Shown here: one piece after another, positions 35,101 through 43,353 of the stretch
How the letters are laid out: each line of letters opens with the position of its first letter
Numbering within the stretch: position 1 is the first letter of the stretch
Assembly (NCBI GenBank): GCA_016208115.1
Contig: JACQYR010000005.1
Coordinates: forward strand, 1 to 44,359
Origin: Desulfarculus sp.
GTDB lineage: Bacteria > Desulfobacterota > Desulfarculia > Desulfarculales > Desulfarculaceae
Reading direction: 5' to 3'
DNA: 44,359 bases
Made by a program: the position numbers and the translations under genes
The notes under the pieces: model-generated
Databases searched by the model: none
What the model was told of the DNA's origin: nothing
The model's input: only the letters and a program-made list of their open reading frames with translations

Positions 35101-36365
35101 TCTATGGCCGCCGCCGCGGTGGCCTGGGCGGTGATCTCGTTGCGCACGATGTCGGCGCCGATGAAGTCGGCGGTGAGGTAGCGGCCGCTGCCGGTGGTGC
35201 CGGCCCCCAGTATCTCCACCCGGCCGCCGATCTCCTGGCCCACCAGCCTGAGGCCCTCCTTGACCGCGTCCAGGGGGCGGCCGGCCGTGGGCAGGTACTG
35301 GCGCGAGAGCACCTGGAAGTCCTCGCCGATCACCACCACGTTGGTGGAGATGCTGCCCACGTCCACGCCCAGGTAGCCCTTGAGGGGGCCGTCGGGCACG
35401 CTGATGTTTTTGAGGTCGTCCCGGTGGTGGCTGCCCCAGGCCAGGGGGGCCAGGCGCTTGCTGTTGTCACGCCCCTTGTCCGCCGCCTGGCGCTCCAGGG
35501 TGGCCAGATCGCCCACGGGCGCGGTCAAGCCCTGGCCGAGGGCGAACAGCGCCGCGCCGAGCGCGCCCATGCAGCCGAAGTGCCCGGGCACGATCAGCTC
35601 CTTGGGCTTTAGCTTCATGATCTCGGTCAAGGCCCGCCGCACGCCCTGGTTGGCGGCCACGCCGCCGGTGAAGCACACCGGCGGGATGACGGTCTTGCCC
35701 TTGGCGATGTTGGATTTCAGGTTGCGGGCCATGGCGAAGCACAGGCCGGCCACGATGTCGTAGTCCGGGGTGGCCTCCTGTTGCAGGTGGATCATGTCGC
35801 TCTTGGCAAACACCGAGCAGCGCCCGGCCAGGCGGGGCGGATTCTTGCTCTTGAGCGCCACCTCGCTGAACTGCTCGATGGTCAATTGCAGGCGGTGGGA
35901 TTGCTGGTCCAGGAAGGACCCCGTGCCGGCGGCGCACATGGTGTTCATGGCGAAGTCGTCTATCTTGAGCCCGCCCTGGCCGTCGGCGCTGACCAGGATC
36001 AGCTTGGCGTCCTCGCCGCCCATGTCAATGATGGAGCGCGTCTCTGGATGGCGGCTGGCCACCCCCCGGGTCAGCGCGATGATCTCGTTGACCACCACGC
36101 CGCCGATCAAGGCGGCCAGGGCCGGGGCCCCGGCGCCAGTGAGCGCCAGGGCCGCGAAGTCTTCCCTGGGAAATTGCGCGAAGACCTGGCCCAGCACCTG
36201 GGCCACCGTGGCCAGGGGCCGGCCCTTGCTGCGGGTATAGTCCACCCAGAGCTCTTTGCCCTGGGCGTCCAGCACCACGCTGTCCACGCTTACCGAGCCC
36301 ACGTCCAAGCCCAGGTAGAGGCCGGCCCGGGGTGCTTGACTGGGGGAATGGAGGCTGTCGTTCAT
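32130..36365 (-). CDS. Large acyl-CoA dehydratase activase (BadF/HgdC ASKHA, duplicated) fused to dehydratase-like region
   Basis: A 1411-residue fusion. Two ASKHA ATPase domains of the BadF/BcrA/HgdC type: the first starts LGLDVGSVSVDSVVLD near residue 18, the second LGVDVGSISTNVVVIG near 330. Each has the CAAGTGSFL motif supplying the [4Fe-4S] cysteine. A Cys cluster follows (ECKGCPNSC), then a DUF2229 domain (IPRAMFFREMLPFF) and a region like the 2-hydroxyacyl-CoA dehydratase subunits. Characterised ASKHA activators pump electrons at low potential using ATP; for these giant fusions no reaction is established. The ATG at 36365 was chosen over upstream codons because family sequence begins there. 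Confidence 0.9.
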   Translation of the reverse strand: MNDSLHSPSQAPRAGLYLGLDVGSVSVDSVVLDAQGKELWVDYTRSKGRPLATVAQVLGQVFAQFPREDFAALALTGAGAPALAALIGGVVVNEIIALTRGVASRHPETRSIIDMGGEDAKLILVSADGQGGLKIDDFAMNTMCAAGTGSFLDQQSHRLQLTIEQFSEVALKSKNPPRLAGRCSVFAKSDMIHLQQEATPDYDIVAGLCFAMARNLKSNIAKGKTVIPPVCFTGGVAANQGVRRALTEIMKLKPKELIVPGHFGCMGALGAALFALGQGLTAPVGDLATLERQAADKGRDNSKRLAPLAWGSHHRDDLKNISVPDGPLKGYLGVDVGSISTNVVVIGEDFQVLSRQYLPTAGRPLDAVKEGLRLVGQEIGGRVEILGAGTTGSGRYLTADFIGADIVRNEITAQATAAAAIDPEVDTIFEIGGQDSKFISLKSGAIVDFMMNKVCAAGTGSFLEEQAEKLSIQIKGEFGARALKASRPVRLGERCTVFMESDLVSHQAAGERLDDLVAGLSYSIVYNYLNKVVEDRAVGKKVFYQGATAANQGIVAAFEAVLGRAITVPPHHDVTGAIGAAILAARERTWQKSRFKGFALSETGYKITTFECKGCPNSCAIRRVKVEGEKRPLFYGSRCEKYDVDKEALERGQALPDLFAEREEMLLSYLRPVPAGRKRGVVGIPRAMFFREMLPFFSAFCQRLGFEVIVSGPSTKRLIHRGVEAVVNEPCFPLKVAHGHLAELMDQGVKRILMPALVNLPAPGHDLGYGQVCPYAQTLCYTAPAALDLAAAGVELISPPIHMGYGGQIMRQDLRLLCEMLGGRGWDLKPAIEAGQKAQADFQRRCLKRGREVLAAMSPEDLAMVVISRPYNGADPGINLGLPQKMSQLGVHALPMDFLDLDSQIARPDLAEMYWRYGQKILAAAAIVRSDPRLHAVYISNFGCGPDSFIEHFFNQVMEGKPYLQIEIDEHSADVGAITRLEAFLDSLKNVAPKPPPARPVRRRSAQALGRAIYIPPMTDHSLAVAAAFQACGVDAQVLPESDARTLELGRRHTSGKECYPCALTTGDMLKLLMDSGQDPAKVAFFMPGGTGPCRFGQYHRYHRLVLDELGYHDTPIYAPDQSEVLYQELNMVGGGNFTRLAWQGLVAIDMLQKALHETRPYETQPGGADALYQRYLEAVGQAIASRRDLHEVMRLARRDFAALPIATNGRRPLVGVVGEIYTRANRFANENVVRVIEELGGEAWMPSIAEWVLYTNFCSTRRAQVLGRYKNLLGTILENYFQHKDEHDLGLPWQGYLRSLHEPPIPQVLAMAHPYLHPTYEGEAILSVGKSRDMFRRGASGVVNVIPFTCMPGTIVNALMKRFREDHGNLPFLPMAMDGQEQSGSRIRLEAFMHQVGQFHQDRQGGQHAA

Positions 36366-36417
36366 TGGGCAACCACCGATTAGGGTTAAAGGCTGGGCAA
36401 GGGCGGGGCCTGTCCCA

Positions 36418-37359
36418 TCACAAGCCCCGGTAAAAAACCTCTTCGCCATAGGGCTCGGCGCGCAGGCGGCCCTGGGACAGCAGGTCCTCCAGCAGGCGCT
36501 GGGCTTCCTGGGGGTTCAGGCCCCCCATGGCCGCGATGTCGCCCCGGGTGCAGGGGCGTCGGCGGGTCATCTCCACCACCTGGTCGGCCAGGGCGCCCCG
36601 GCCGCCCAAGGCCTGGCCCCGGGGCGGGGCTATCACCTCGGCGGGCACCGGGAAGCCGGCGGCGATCTCCTTGAGCCGCCCGTGCTCCACCGGCCGGATG
36701 CCGGCCACGGCCGGCGGCCGCACCACGGTGTTGATCTGCACCTTATCCGGGGCGATGGCCCGGACCGCCGCCATCAGCCGGTCCAACTCCCGGGGGCTGT
36801 CGTTGATGCCGGCCACCAGCAGTATCTCCAGCCACATCTGGCCGCTGAATTGGCGGCGCAGGGCCTTGAGCCCCTCTATCATATCGTCAACCTTGAGCCC
36901 CGGCACCGGCCGGTTGAGCCGCCTAAAGACCTCCGGGCTCACGGCGTCCAGGCTGGGCACCAGCAGGTCGGCCAGGCACAGCTCGTCCCGCACTTGGGCA
37001 TCGCCCACCAGGGTGGCGTTGGTCAGGACGGCCAGGCGGGCGGGGCTCAAATCCCGCAGGCGGCTTAGCACCAGGCCCAGGTCCAGGTGCAGGCTGGGCT
37101 CGCCCGAGCCGGCCAGGGTGATGAAGTCCGGGGGCGAGGCCAACTCGGCCAGGCGGCCCTCCACCTGGGCCAGCACCTGGCCGGCGTCGCGGAAGCGTCC
37201 GCGCTCCCTGGTCAGCCGGGTGGTAAGGCCCAGTTCGCAGTACAGGCAGTCCAGGGTGCAGGTCTTGGGCCACAACAAATCCACGCCCAGGCTAAGGCCC
37301 AGGCGCCGGCTGGGCACCGGGCCGAAGACGGCCTGCTCCGCGGACTGTGCTGGGCTCAA
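36418..37359 (-). CDS. Radical SAM protein
   Basis: A 313-residue radical SAM enzyme with CTLDCLYC (Cys34, 38, 41) binding the [4Fe-4S] cluster. The SAM-binding GSGEPSLH follows, and the barrel continues to about residue 225. The last ~70 residues (RRRPCTRGDIAAMGGLNPQE) look like a winged-helix domain. Its N-terminal FGPVPSRRLGLSLGVDLL is typical of an uncharacterised subfamily of predicted Fe-S oxidoreductases found in anaerobes. It lies 52 bases upstream of the activase on the same strand and may be co-transcribed. Substrate unknown. Confidence 0.9.
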   Translation of the reverse strand: MSPAQSAEQAVFGPVPSRRLGLSLGVDLLWPKTCTLDCLYCELGLTTRLTRERGRFRDAGQVLAQVEGRLAELASPPDFITLAGSGEPSLHLDLGLVLSRLRDLSPARLAVLTNATLVGDAQVRDELCLADLLVPSLDAVSPEVFRRLNRPVPGLKVDDMIEGLKALRRQFSGQMWLEILLVAGINDSPRELDRLMAAVRAIAPDKVQINTVVRPPAVAGIRPVEHGRLKEIAAGFPVPAEVIAPPRGQALGGRGALADQVVEMTRRRPCTRGDIAAMGGLNPQEAQRLLEDLLSQGRLRAEPYGEEVFYRGL

Positions 37360-37454
37360 AGACCACTCCCGGGCTGGTAATTGATCGGTTAAGCAATCCT
37401 AACTAGAATCCTTCAGCCTCCAGGGCTTGTCAAGGGCCTGGCCACCGGGCTTGG

Positions 37455-37483
37455 TTTACAGTTCCGGGGGCCTGGGGTAGACT
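37455..37483 (+). promoter_or_regulatory. Promoter giving a possibly leaderless dus transcript
   Basis: TTTACA (37455-37460) and TAGACT (37478-37483) with a 17-base spacer. The expected start site, 6-8 bases on, falls at the ATG (37491). No ribosome-binding site precedes that ATG. Confidence 0.5.
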
Positions 37484-37490
37484 TTCCGCC

Positions 37491-38456
37491 ATGCAACTGG
37501 CGGGCATCACCATAAAATCTCCCTTTGTGGCCGCTCCCCTGGCCGGGGTGTCCTCCCCGCCCTTCCGGCTGTTGGCCGCCCGCGCCGGGGCTGGGCTGGT
37601 CTACACCGAGATGGTTTCGGCCTTGGCGCTCCTGCGCCGCCAGCCCCAGACCGTGCGCATGGCCCGGGTCTTGCCCGAGGAGCGCCCCGTGGCCTTGCAG
37701 CTCTTCGGCCAGGACCCCGAGGACATGGCCCGGGCCGCCCGCCTGGTGGCGGCCATGCCCGTGGACCTGGTGGACGTGAACATGGGCTGCCCGGCCCGCA
37801 AGGTGCGCCGCCAGGGGGCCGGCTCGGCGCTCTTGGACGAACCGGCGCGGGCCGCCGAGATGCTGGCCGCCGTGGTGGAGAACTGCCCCCAGCCGGTGAC
37901 CGTGAAGCTGCGCCTGGGCTATCAGCGTGACACCCTGGAGGAGGTGCTGCCGGGGCTCATCGCCGCCGGGGCCAAGGCCGTGTGCCTGCACGCCCGCACG
38001 GTGGTGCAGGGCTTCGGCGGCCAAGCCGACTGGAGCGCCATCGCCCGGCTCAAATCCTGGTGCCCCGTGCCGGTGATCGGCAACGGCGACGTGCGCTCGG
38101 CCCGGGACGCCCTGGCCATGTTGGAGACTACCGGCTGCGACGCGGTGATGATCGGCCGGGCGGCCATGGGCGATCCCTGGATATTCAGCCGCGCAAACGA
38201 CCTGCTCGCCGGCCGCGCCCCGGCGGGCGTGAGCCTGGCCATGCGCCGGGCCGCCCTGTGGGAGCACGCCGAGCTGGCCAGGCAGCTCAACGGCGAGGGC
38301 GGGGCGGTGCATTTTTTACGGCAATTCATGATGTGGTACGCCAAGGGCCTGCCCGGGGCCACGGAGTTTCGTCGCTCGGCCGGGCCGGTCAGGGAGCTTG
38401 GGGAGCTGCTGCGCCTGGCCGGCGAGTTCTTCGACCGCCTGGAGCAGGCGGCATGA
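37491..38456 (+). CDS. dus: tRNA dihydrouridine synthase
   Basis: A 321-residue FMN enzyme that reduces uridines in the tRNA D-loop with NADPH. It has the N-terminal PFVAAPLAGVSSPPFR FMN-binding turn, TEMVSA, the catalytic Cys100 in VDVNMGCPARKV, and the FMN-phosphate site GNGDVRS, then MIGRAAMGDPWIF. The helical tRNA-binding domain fills the C-terminus. It matches DusB-like proteins in length; the exact target uridine is not predictable. Its stop overlaps the start of the IspH-UbiA gene by four bases. Confidence 0.95.
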   Translation: MQLAGITIKSPFVAAPLAGVSSPPFRLLAARAGAGLVYTEMVSALALLRRQPQTVRMARVLPEERPVALQLFGQDPEDMARAARLVAAMPVDLVDVNMGCPARKVRRQGAGSALLDEPARAAEMLAAVVENCPQPVTVKLRLGYQRDTLEEVLPGLIAAGAKAVCLHARTVVQGFGGQADWSAIARLKSWCPVPVIGNGDVRSARDALAMLETTGCDAVMIGRAAMGDPWIFSRANDLLAGRAPAGVSLAMRRAALWEHAELARQLNGEGGAVHFLRQFMMWYAKGLPGATEFRRSAGPVRELGELLRLAGEFFDRLEQAA

Positions 38457-40198
38457 AGGTGCGCCTGGCTCGCACCGCCGGCTTTTGCATGGGCGTGCGC
38501 CGGGCCATGGAGCTGGCTCTGACCACCGCCCACGGCCGGCCCGGCGACATCCACACCTACGGTCCGCTGATCCACAACCCCCAGGTCCTGGACCTCCTGG
38601 CCGGCAAGGGCATCCGGGTGATGGACGAAATCCCGCCCCCGGGCTCGCGCCAGGGCGGCACGGCCATCATCCGCGCCCACGGGGTGCCCCCCGAGGACAA
38701 GCAGCGCCTCAAGCAGGCCGGCTTCAGCCGGGTGGTGGACGGCACCTGCCCCCGGGTGGTCAAGGTGCAGGCCATCATCCGCCGGGCGGCCCGGCGGGGG
38801 GCGGCGGTGGTGATCGTGGGCGACGCCGATCACCCCGAGGTGGTGGGGCTCAAGGCCCACGCCGAGGGGCGCGGCCTGGTGGTCAGCGGCCCGGCGGAGG
38901 TGGCCGATCTGCCGCCCTTGAGCCAGGTGGTGGCCGTCGCCCAGACCACCCAGAGCCAGGCCACCTTCACGCGCGTGATCGAGGAGCTGGAGCGGCGCTT
39001 CGGTCAGGTGGAGGTGCACGACACCATCTGCGAGGCCACCCACCGCCGCCAGGACGAGGTACTGCGCCTGGCCTCGGAGGTGGACGGCGTGGTGGTGGTG
39101 GGCGGCAAGCAGAGCGGCAACACCAAGCGCCTGGCCCAACTGGCCAGCCAAAGCGGCCGGCCCGCCTTTCTGGTGGAGACCGAGGCCGACCTGGACCGCG
39201 CCCAGTTGGCCCGCCTGGGCTCGGTGGGGGTGACCGCCGGGGCCAGCACCCCCAACTGGATGATAAAGAAGGTGGTGCGCGAGTTGGGAGCCATCCGCTC
39301 CCAGGGCCAGGCCCGCCTGCCCTTCTGGCTCAGCCGGGTGTTCCGCTTTTTGGTGCGCAGCCAGGTGCTGGTGGCCGGCGGCGCCGCGGGCATGACCGTG
39401 GCCAGTAGCCTCTTGCAGGAACACCAGCCCTCGCTGACCCTGGTGGGGGTGGCCTTCTTCTACATCTACGCCATGCACATCCTCAATCACTTCCTGGACA
39501 AGGAGGCCGGCCAGTACAACGAGCCCGACCGGGCGCAGTTTTTGGCCAAGCACCAAGGCTTCCTCATCGGCTCCGGAGTGCTCTCGGCGGTGGCGGCCCT
39601 GTTCCTGTGCGCCATGCTGGGCACGGTGCCCTTTGTGCTGGTGCTGGTGATGAGCGCCCTGGGGCTGTTGTACTCGGTGCCGGTGATCCCCCCCCGCCTG
39701 GAGCGGCGCATCGGCATCCACAGCCTCAAGGACATCCCCGGCTCCAAGACCATTAGCGCCGCTTTAGCCTGGGCGGTGATCGTGGCGGTGCTGCCGGCCC
39801 TGGCCGTGGGCGGCTTCCACCCCTTCAGCGCGGCCCTGGCCTTTGTCTACGCCCTGGTCATGGTCTTCGTGCGCTGCGCCTTCTTCGACATCCTGGACGT
39901 GCAGGGCGACCTCATCGTGGGCAAGGAGACCATCCCCATCGTGCTGGGCGAGGCCAAGACCCGGCGGCTGTTACTGGCCCTGATCGTGGGCCTGGCCCTG
40001 CTCTTGGCCCTGGCCCCGCTCTTGGGCCTGGCCCCGGCCCTGGCCTGGGCCTTGATATTGCCCGTGGCCGGCCTGGCGGCCATGCAGGTGGTGCTGATGC
40101 GCGGCCTGATGATGCCCGGGGCGGCCAGCGAGGGATTGGTGGACCTGAACTTCTGGCTGGCCGGCGCCTTGGCCCTGACCTGGGCCTTGGCCAACTGA
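38453..40198 (+). CDS. ispH: IspH (HMBPP reductase) fused to a UbiA-type prenyltransferase
   Basis: A 581-residue fusion. Residues 1-~282 are a full IspH: cluster ligands Cys12 (GFCMGV), Cys99 (DGTCP) and Cys193 (TICEATHRRQ), and the active-site THRRQ and TAGASTPNW segments. It reduces HMBPP to IPP and DMAPP. Residues ~290-581 are a membrane domain of ~8 helices with both UbiA aspartate motifs: NHFLDKEAGQYNEPD (345-359) and DILDVQGDLIVGKET (479-493). UbiA enzymes attach prenyl chains to aromatic or other acceptors. The reading frame is continuous through the linker, so this is a real fusion. It could channel new isoprenoid to a membrane acceptor, perhaps a quinone or lipid. Confidence 0.9.
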   Translation: MKVRLARTAGFCMGVRRAMELALTTAHGRPGDIHTYGPLIHNPQVLDLLAGKGIRVMDEIPPPGSRQGGTAIIRAHGVPPEDKQRLKQAGFSRVVDGTCPRVVKVQAIIRRAARRGAAVVIVGDADHPEVVGLKAHAEGRGLVVSGPAEVADLPPLSQVVAVAQTTQSQATFTRVIEELERRFGQVEVHDTICEATHRRQDEVLRLASEVDGVVVVGGKQSGNTKRLAQLASQSGRPAFLVETEADLDRAQLARLGSVGVTAGASTPNWMIKKVVRELGAIRSQGQARLPFWLSRVFRFLVRSQVLVAGGAAGMTVASSLLQEHQPSLTLVGVAFFYIYAMHILNHFLDKEAGQYNEPDRAQFLAKHQGFLIGSGVLSAVAALFLCAMLGTVPFVLVLVMSALGLLYSVPVIPPRLERRIGIHSLKDIPGSKTISAALAWAVIVAVLPALAVGGFHPFSAALAFVYALVMVFVRCAFFDILDVQGDLIVGKETIPIVLGEAKTRRLLLALIVGLALLLALAPLLGLAPALAWALILPVAGLAAMQVVLMRGLMMPGAASEGLVDLNFWLAGALALTWALAN

Positions 40199-40206
40199 GC
40201 CTGGCC

Positions 40207-42396
40207 TCACTTCTGGCTCAGGTTCCACACCCCGTCCCAGTCCAGATCAGGGTTGTCCAGCATCTCCTGGCAGCGGGCGGCGTAGACCGCCGCCGCGCTA
40301 TCCGGGGCCAGGGCCGCGAAATGGGCCTGGGCCTCGGCCCAGCGGCGCTGGCGCAGCAGGGCCAGGGCCTCATGGAAAGCCGCCGCCCTGGCCGCCCGCT
40401 CCCGGTCGCCGGGATCAAAAGGCTCGTATACCCTGACCGGCGCGGCCCGTCCCACCACCCGCAGGTCTCCCAGTTCCCGGGCGGGCAAAACGCCGCCGGT
40501 CTGGCGCCAGGTGGCCTCGGAGACCATCAGGGCCGTGCCCAGAAGCTTGTTGGCCCCCTCCAGGCGCGAGGCCAGGTTGGCGGCGTCGCCCAGCACGGTG
40601 TAATCAAAGCGGGTGCGCGAACCCAGGTTGCCCACCACCACCGGCCCGCTGTTGAGGCCCGTGCGCATGAACAGGGGCCGTCCGGCCCGGGCCTGGTAAT
40701 GGGCCTGGCGTTCCTCCAGACGCTTGAGGCAGCCCAGGGCCGCCCGGCAGGCCCTGAGCGCATGGTCGGGCTGGTCCAGGGGGGCGTTCCAGAAGGCCAC
40801 GATGGCGTCGCCCTCGTACTTGTCCAGGGTGCCGCCTTCTTGCAGGATGATGTCGGTCATGTCCGAGAGGTAGTCGTTCAAGAGGCCGGCCAGCTCCTGG
40901 GGGTCCAGGCCCTCGGATAGGCTGGTGAAGCCTTGCAGGTCTGAGAAGAAGATGGTCAGCTCCCGGCGCTGGCCGCCCAGGCTGAGCTTGGAGGGGTCGG
41001 CCAGGATGGCCTCGATGACCTGGGGGCTCAGGTAATGGCGGAAGGCCCGCTTGATGAAGCGGCGCTGGCGCCCCTCGCTGGCGTAGTTGAGCACCATGGT
41101 GGCCACCAGGGCCAGGGCCGCCGTGAGCGCCGGCGCGGCCACCGGCCACCACCAGCCGGCCTGGTATAGCAAAAAACCCAGGCCCAGGGGCAGGGGCGTG
41201 AGCAAGAGCAGGCACAGGCTGCCCTGCCAGGGCTTCACGGCCAACACGCCCACCAGGCCGCTGAAGAGGCCCATGAGCAATAGGCTGGCCGCCAGGCCCC
41301 AGGCCGGGGCCGGCCTTATGAAGTCCTGGGCCAAGAGGTTGTCCAGGGCCGTGGCGTGCAGCTCGGTGCCGGGGTGCAGGGAGGCCAGGGGCGAGGCCCT
41401 CAGATCGTGCAGACCCGGCGCCGTGAGCCCCACCAGCACGTAGCAGTCCTTCAGCACCCCCGGCTCCAGGGTGGGGGTGCCGCCCTGCTGCAAGGCCAAC
41501 TCCGACTGGATCACCGCCGCCGCCGAGAACTTCTGGTGGCTGCCCGGCCTTCCCCGGAAGCGCAGGATGGCCCGGCCCTCTTGGTCCAGGGGCACTGACT
41601 TGTCCCCCAGGCGCAGCCAGCCGGGTGCCCCGGTAGCCATAACGGGTCGGGTGGGGTCGTCATCTTGGCCAGTCCTGGCGGCTCTCGTTGGAGGGCGCTG
41701 GGCCACGCCGGGCGTGGGTGCCCCGGCGCAGTAGGCCATGAGCCCCAGGCTGGCCAGGCCCCGGCCATCGAAAAATCTCAATGGAGTGATGCGGCGTATC
41801 ACCTGATGATGGTCCGGGTCCTCGCCCACGTTGCCCAGCCAGGCGAAGCCCTGGGCCAGCACCGGCGTGGGCAACAAGGCCCGGGGCATGCCTAGGGCGC
41901 GGCCCTCCCCCTGGGGCCAGGCCCCCAGGCCGGCGGGGTCCAAGGTCTTGGCCTTCAGTTCGGGCGGCCAGGCGCGGGCCGCGCCAGTGTGGCGGGCCAG
42001 CATGGCCGCGCCCACCACCCCGCCCCGCGCCAGGACGGCGGCCAACTCCTCGTCGTCGCCGGCCAGGGGCGAGGGCTCGCTGAACAGGATGTCCAGGGCC
42101 ACGGCCTTGGCCCCGGCCCGGCGGCAGAACTCGATGATGGGGGCGTAGACCTGGCGGGGCCAGGGCCAGGTGAGGCCGTTGACCTTCTGCGCCCAGTCCA
42201 GGCTGTCCTGGTCCACGGCGATGAGCTTGACCTGGGCGGTGCTGGCCGCCGGCCGGGCCAGGGCGCGCACCCGCCAGTCCCAGGTCTGGTTCTCCAGGCC
42301 CTCAACGAGGCCCAGGGCGCCGAGCCCCCAAAGCAAAAGCCCCGCCGCCAGGCCCAGCAGGGGTCCCTGCCATTGCCTGGCGGCGGGTGTGCGCAC
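40207..42396 (-). CDS. CHASE2-domain adenylate/guanylate cyclase
   Basis: A 729-residue membrane cyclase. An N-terminal helix (~12-30), an extracytoplasmic CHASE2 domain (to ~350; AVDQDSLDWAQK and AVALDILFSEPS are typical), three helices (~355-440) and a class III cyclase domain (~465-660). That domain has FFSDLQGFTSLSE (first metal Asp) and YEGDAIVAFWNAP (second). A short helical tail resembles a TPR-like segment. It makes cAMP or cGMP in response to an external signal. In the CHASE2 part an in-frame segment (TRAARTGQDDDPTRPVMATG) is encoded by a copy of dispersed repeat A. The GTG start has AGGCGGG upstream. Confidence 0.9.
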   Translation of the reverse strand: MRTPAARQWQGPLLGLAAGLLLWGLGALGLVEGLENQTWDWRVRALARPAASTAQVKLIAVDQDSLDWAQKVNGLTWPWPRQVYAPIIEFCRRAGAKAVALDILFSEPSPLAGDDEELAAVLARGGVVGAAMLARHTGAARAWPPELKAKTLDPAGLGAWPQGEGRALGMPRALLPTPVLAQGFAWLGNVGEDPDHHQVIRRITPLRFFDGRGLASLGLMAYCAGAPTPGVAQRPPTRAARTGQDDDPTRPVMATGAPGWLRLGDKSVPLDQEGRAILRFRGRPGSHQKFSAAAVIQSELALQQGGTPTLEPGVLKDCYVLVGLTAPGLHDLRASPLASLHPGTELHATALDNLLAQDFIRPAPAWGLAASLLLMGLFSGLVGVLAVKPWQGSLCLLLLTPLPLGLGFLLYQAGWWWPVAAPALTAALALVATMVLNYASEGRQRRFIKRAFRHYLSPQVIEAILADPSKLSLGGQRRELTIFFSDLQGFTSLSEGLDPQELAGLLNDYLSDMTDIILQEGGTLDKYEGDAIVAFWNAPLDQPDHALRACRAALGCLKRLEERQAHYQARAGRPLFMRTGLNSGPVVVGNLGSRTRFDYTVLGDAANLASRLEGANKLLGTALMVSEATWRQTGGVLPARELGDLRVVGRAAPVRVYEPFDPGDRERAARAAAFHEALALLRQRRWAEAQAHFAALAPDSAAAVYAARCQEMLDNPDLDWDGVWNLSQK
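41635..41690 (+). repeat. Dispersed repeat A, copy 8, inside the cyclase gene
   Basis: CATAACGGGTCGGGTGG, then CTTGGCCAG and CTGGCGGCT, aligns over ~50 bases with the reverse copy at 6965-7018 (about three quarters identical, by eye). It lies antisense and in-frame within the CHASE2 domain coding sequence. Confidence 0.7.
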
Positions 42397-42420
42397 CTCT
42401 TAGGCCCGCCTGGCCAAGGG

Positions 42421-43353
42421 CTAAATGCGGCCCAGGGCCTGCTGGTAGCGGGCCTGGCGAGCCGGGGCCGGGGCGGCCGCCGGAGACCCGCCACCTATCT
42501 TTTCCTGGACGGCGGCGATGCGGTCCTGGGGGGAGGGGTGGGTCTTGGCGAAGTCCAGGCCGCCGGGCTGGTAGCGTTGGCCCATCACCGCCAGCACCTG
42601 GGCCAGGGCCTGGGGGTCGTAGCCCACACGCTCAAGGATGGCCACCGCCTCGGCGTCGGCCTCGCCCTCCTGGCCCCGGGAGTAGCCGTTCACCATCAGG
42701 GTCTTGGTGATGTCGCCCACGCTGCCCGAGAAGGCGCCACTGAGCGCGGCCACGTTGCCGCCGGCGTGGTGGGCGCCCTCCTGGGCCAGCACCCCGGCCA
42801 CGTCCAGGATGCGGCTCTGCTGGATGGAGGCCAGGCCGTGTTGCAGGCTGACGTGGCCGATCTCGTGGGCCAGCACCGCCGCCACTTGGTCCTCGTTCTG
42901 GCAGCACTGCAAGAGCCCCCGGGTGACCAGGATCAGGCCGCCCGGGCAGCCGAAGGCGTTGATGTCCGGCGAATCCAGCACCTGGAAGTGATAGCCGCCG
43001 AAGGTCTGGGGCCGGTCCGAGGCGGCGGCCAGGGTCTGGCCCAGCAGGTTGAGGTAGCGGTTGGCGTTCTCGTCGGTCCAGGGCCGGTAGCTGGTCAGCA
43101 CGCTGGCGGCCACGGAGCGGCCGATGTAGTACTCGTGCTCGGGGGTTAGGTCCTCGGCGGCCTTGCCGATGGCCTTGCCGGCCCGCACCGCCGACTTGCC
43201 CACGTCCAACAGCTTGGTGGCGTCGCCGAAGCTGAAGGCCCCGGCCTGGCCCGAGGGCCACAGCAGACCCAGGGCCAGGGCGGTCATCCCCAGCCCGGCC
43301 AGGGCCAGGACGGCGCAGCCCGGTTTGGAGGCCTTGCGGCGGTTCTTTTTCAT
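42421..43353 (-). CDS. M48-family metalloprotease
   Basis: A 310-residue zinc peptidase with an N-terminal signal anchor (~13-35). HEIGH at residues 163-167 gives two zinc ligands and the catalytic Glu; Glu231 in QEGEADAEA is the third ligand. INAFGCPGG and LVTRGLL before the motif are typical of the periplasmic BepA/LoiP-type M48 subfamily, which handles misfolded outer-membrane proteins. No TPR domain is present. Its ATG overlaps the stop of the SH3 gene (ATGA), so the two are coupled and probably act together in the envelope. Confidence 0.92.
   Translation of the reverse strand: MKKNRRKASKPGCAVLALAGLGMTALALGLLWPSGQAGAFSFGDATKLLDVGKSAVRAGKAIGKAAEDLTPEHEYYIGRSVAASVLTSYRPWTDENANRYLNLLGQTLAAASDRPQTFGGYHFQVLDSPDINAFGCPGGLILVTRGLLQCCQNEDQVAAVLAHEIGHVSLQHGLASIQQSRILDVAGVLAQEGAHHAGGNVAALSGAFSGSVGDITKTLMVNGYSRGQEGEADAEAVAILERVGYDPQALAQVLAVMGQRYQPGGLDFAKTHPSPQDRIAAVQEKIGGGSPAAAPAPARQARYQQALGRI

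Noticed and set aside
37982-38452. Upstream extension of the IspH-UbiA frame to 738 residues
   Set aside because: The extension is a shadow of dus, and IspH sequence begins exactly at the ATG that overlaps the dus stop.
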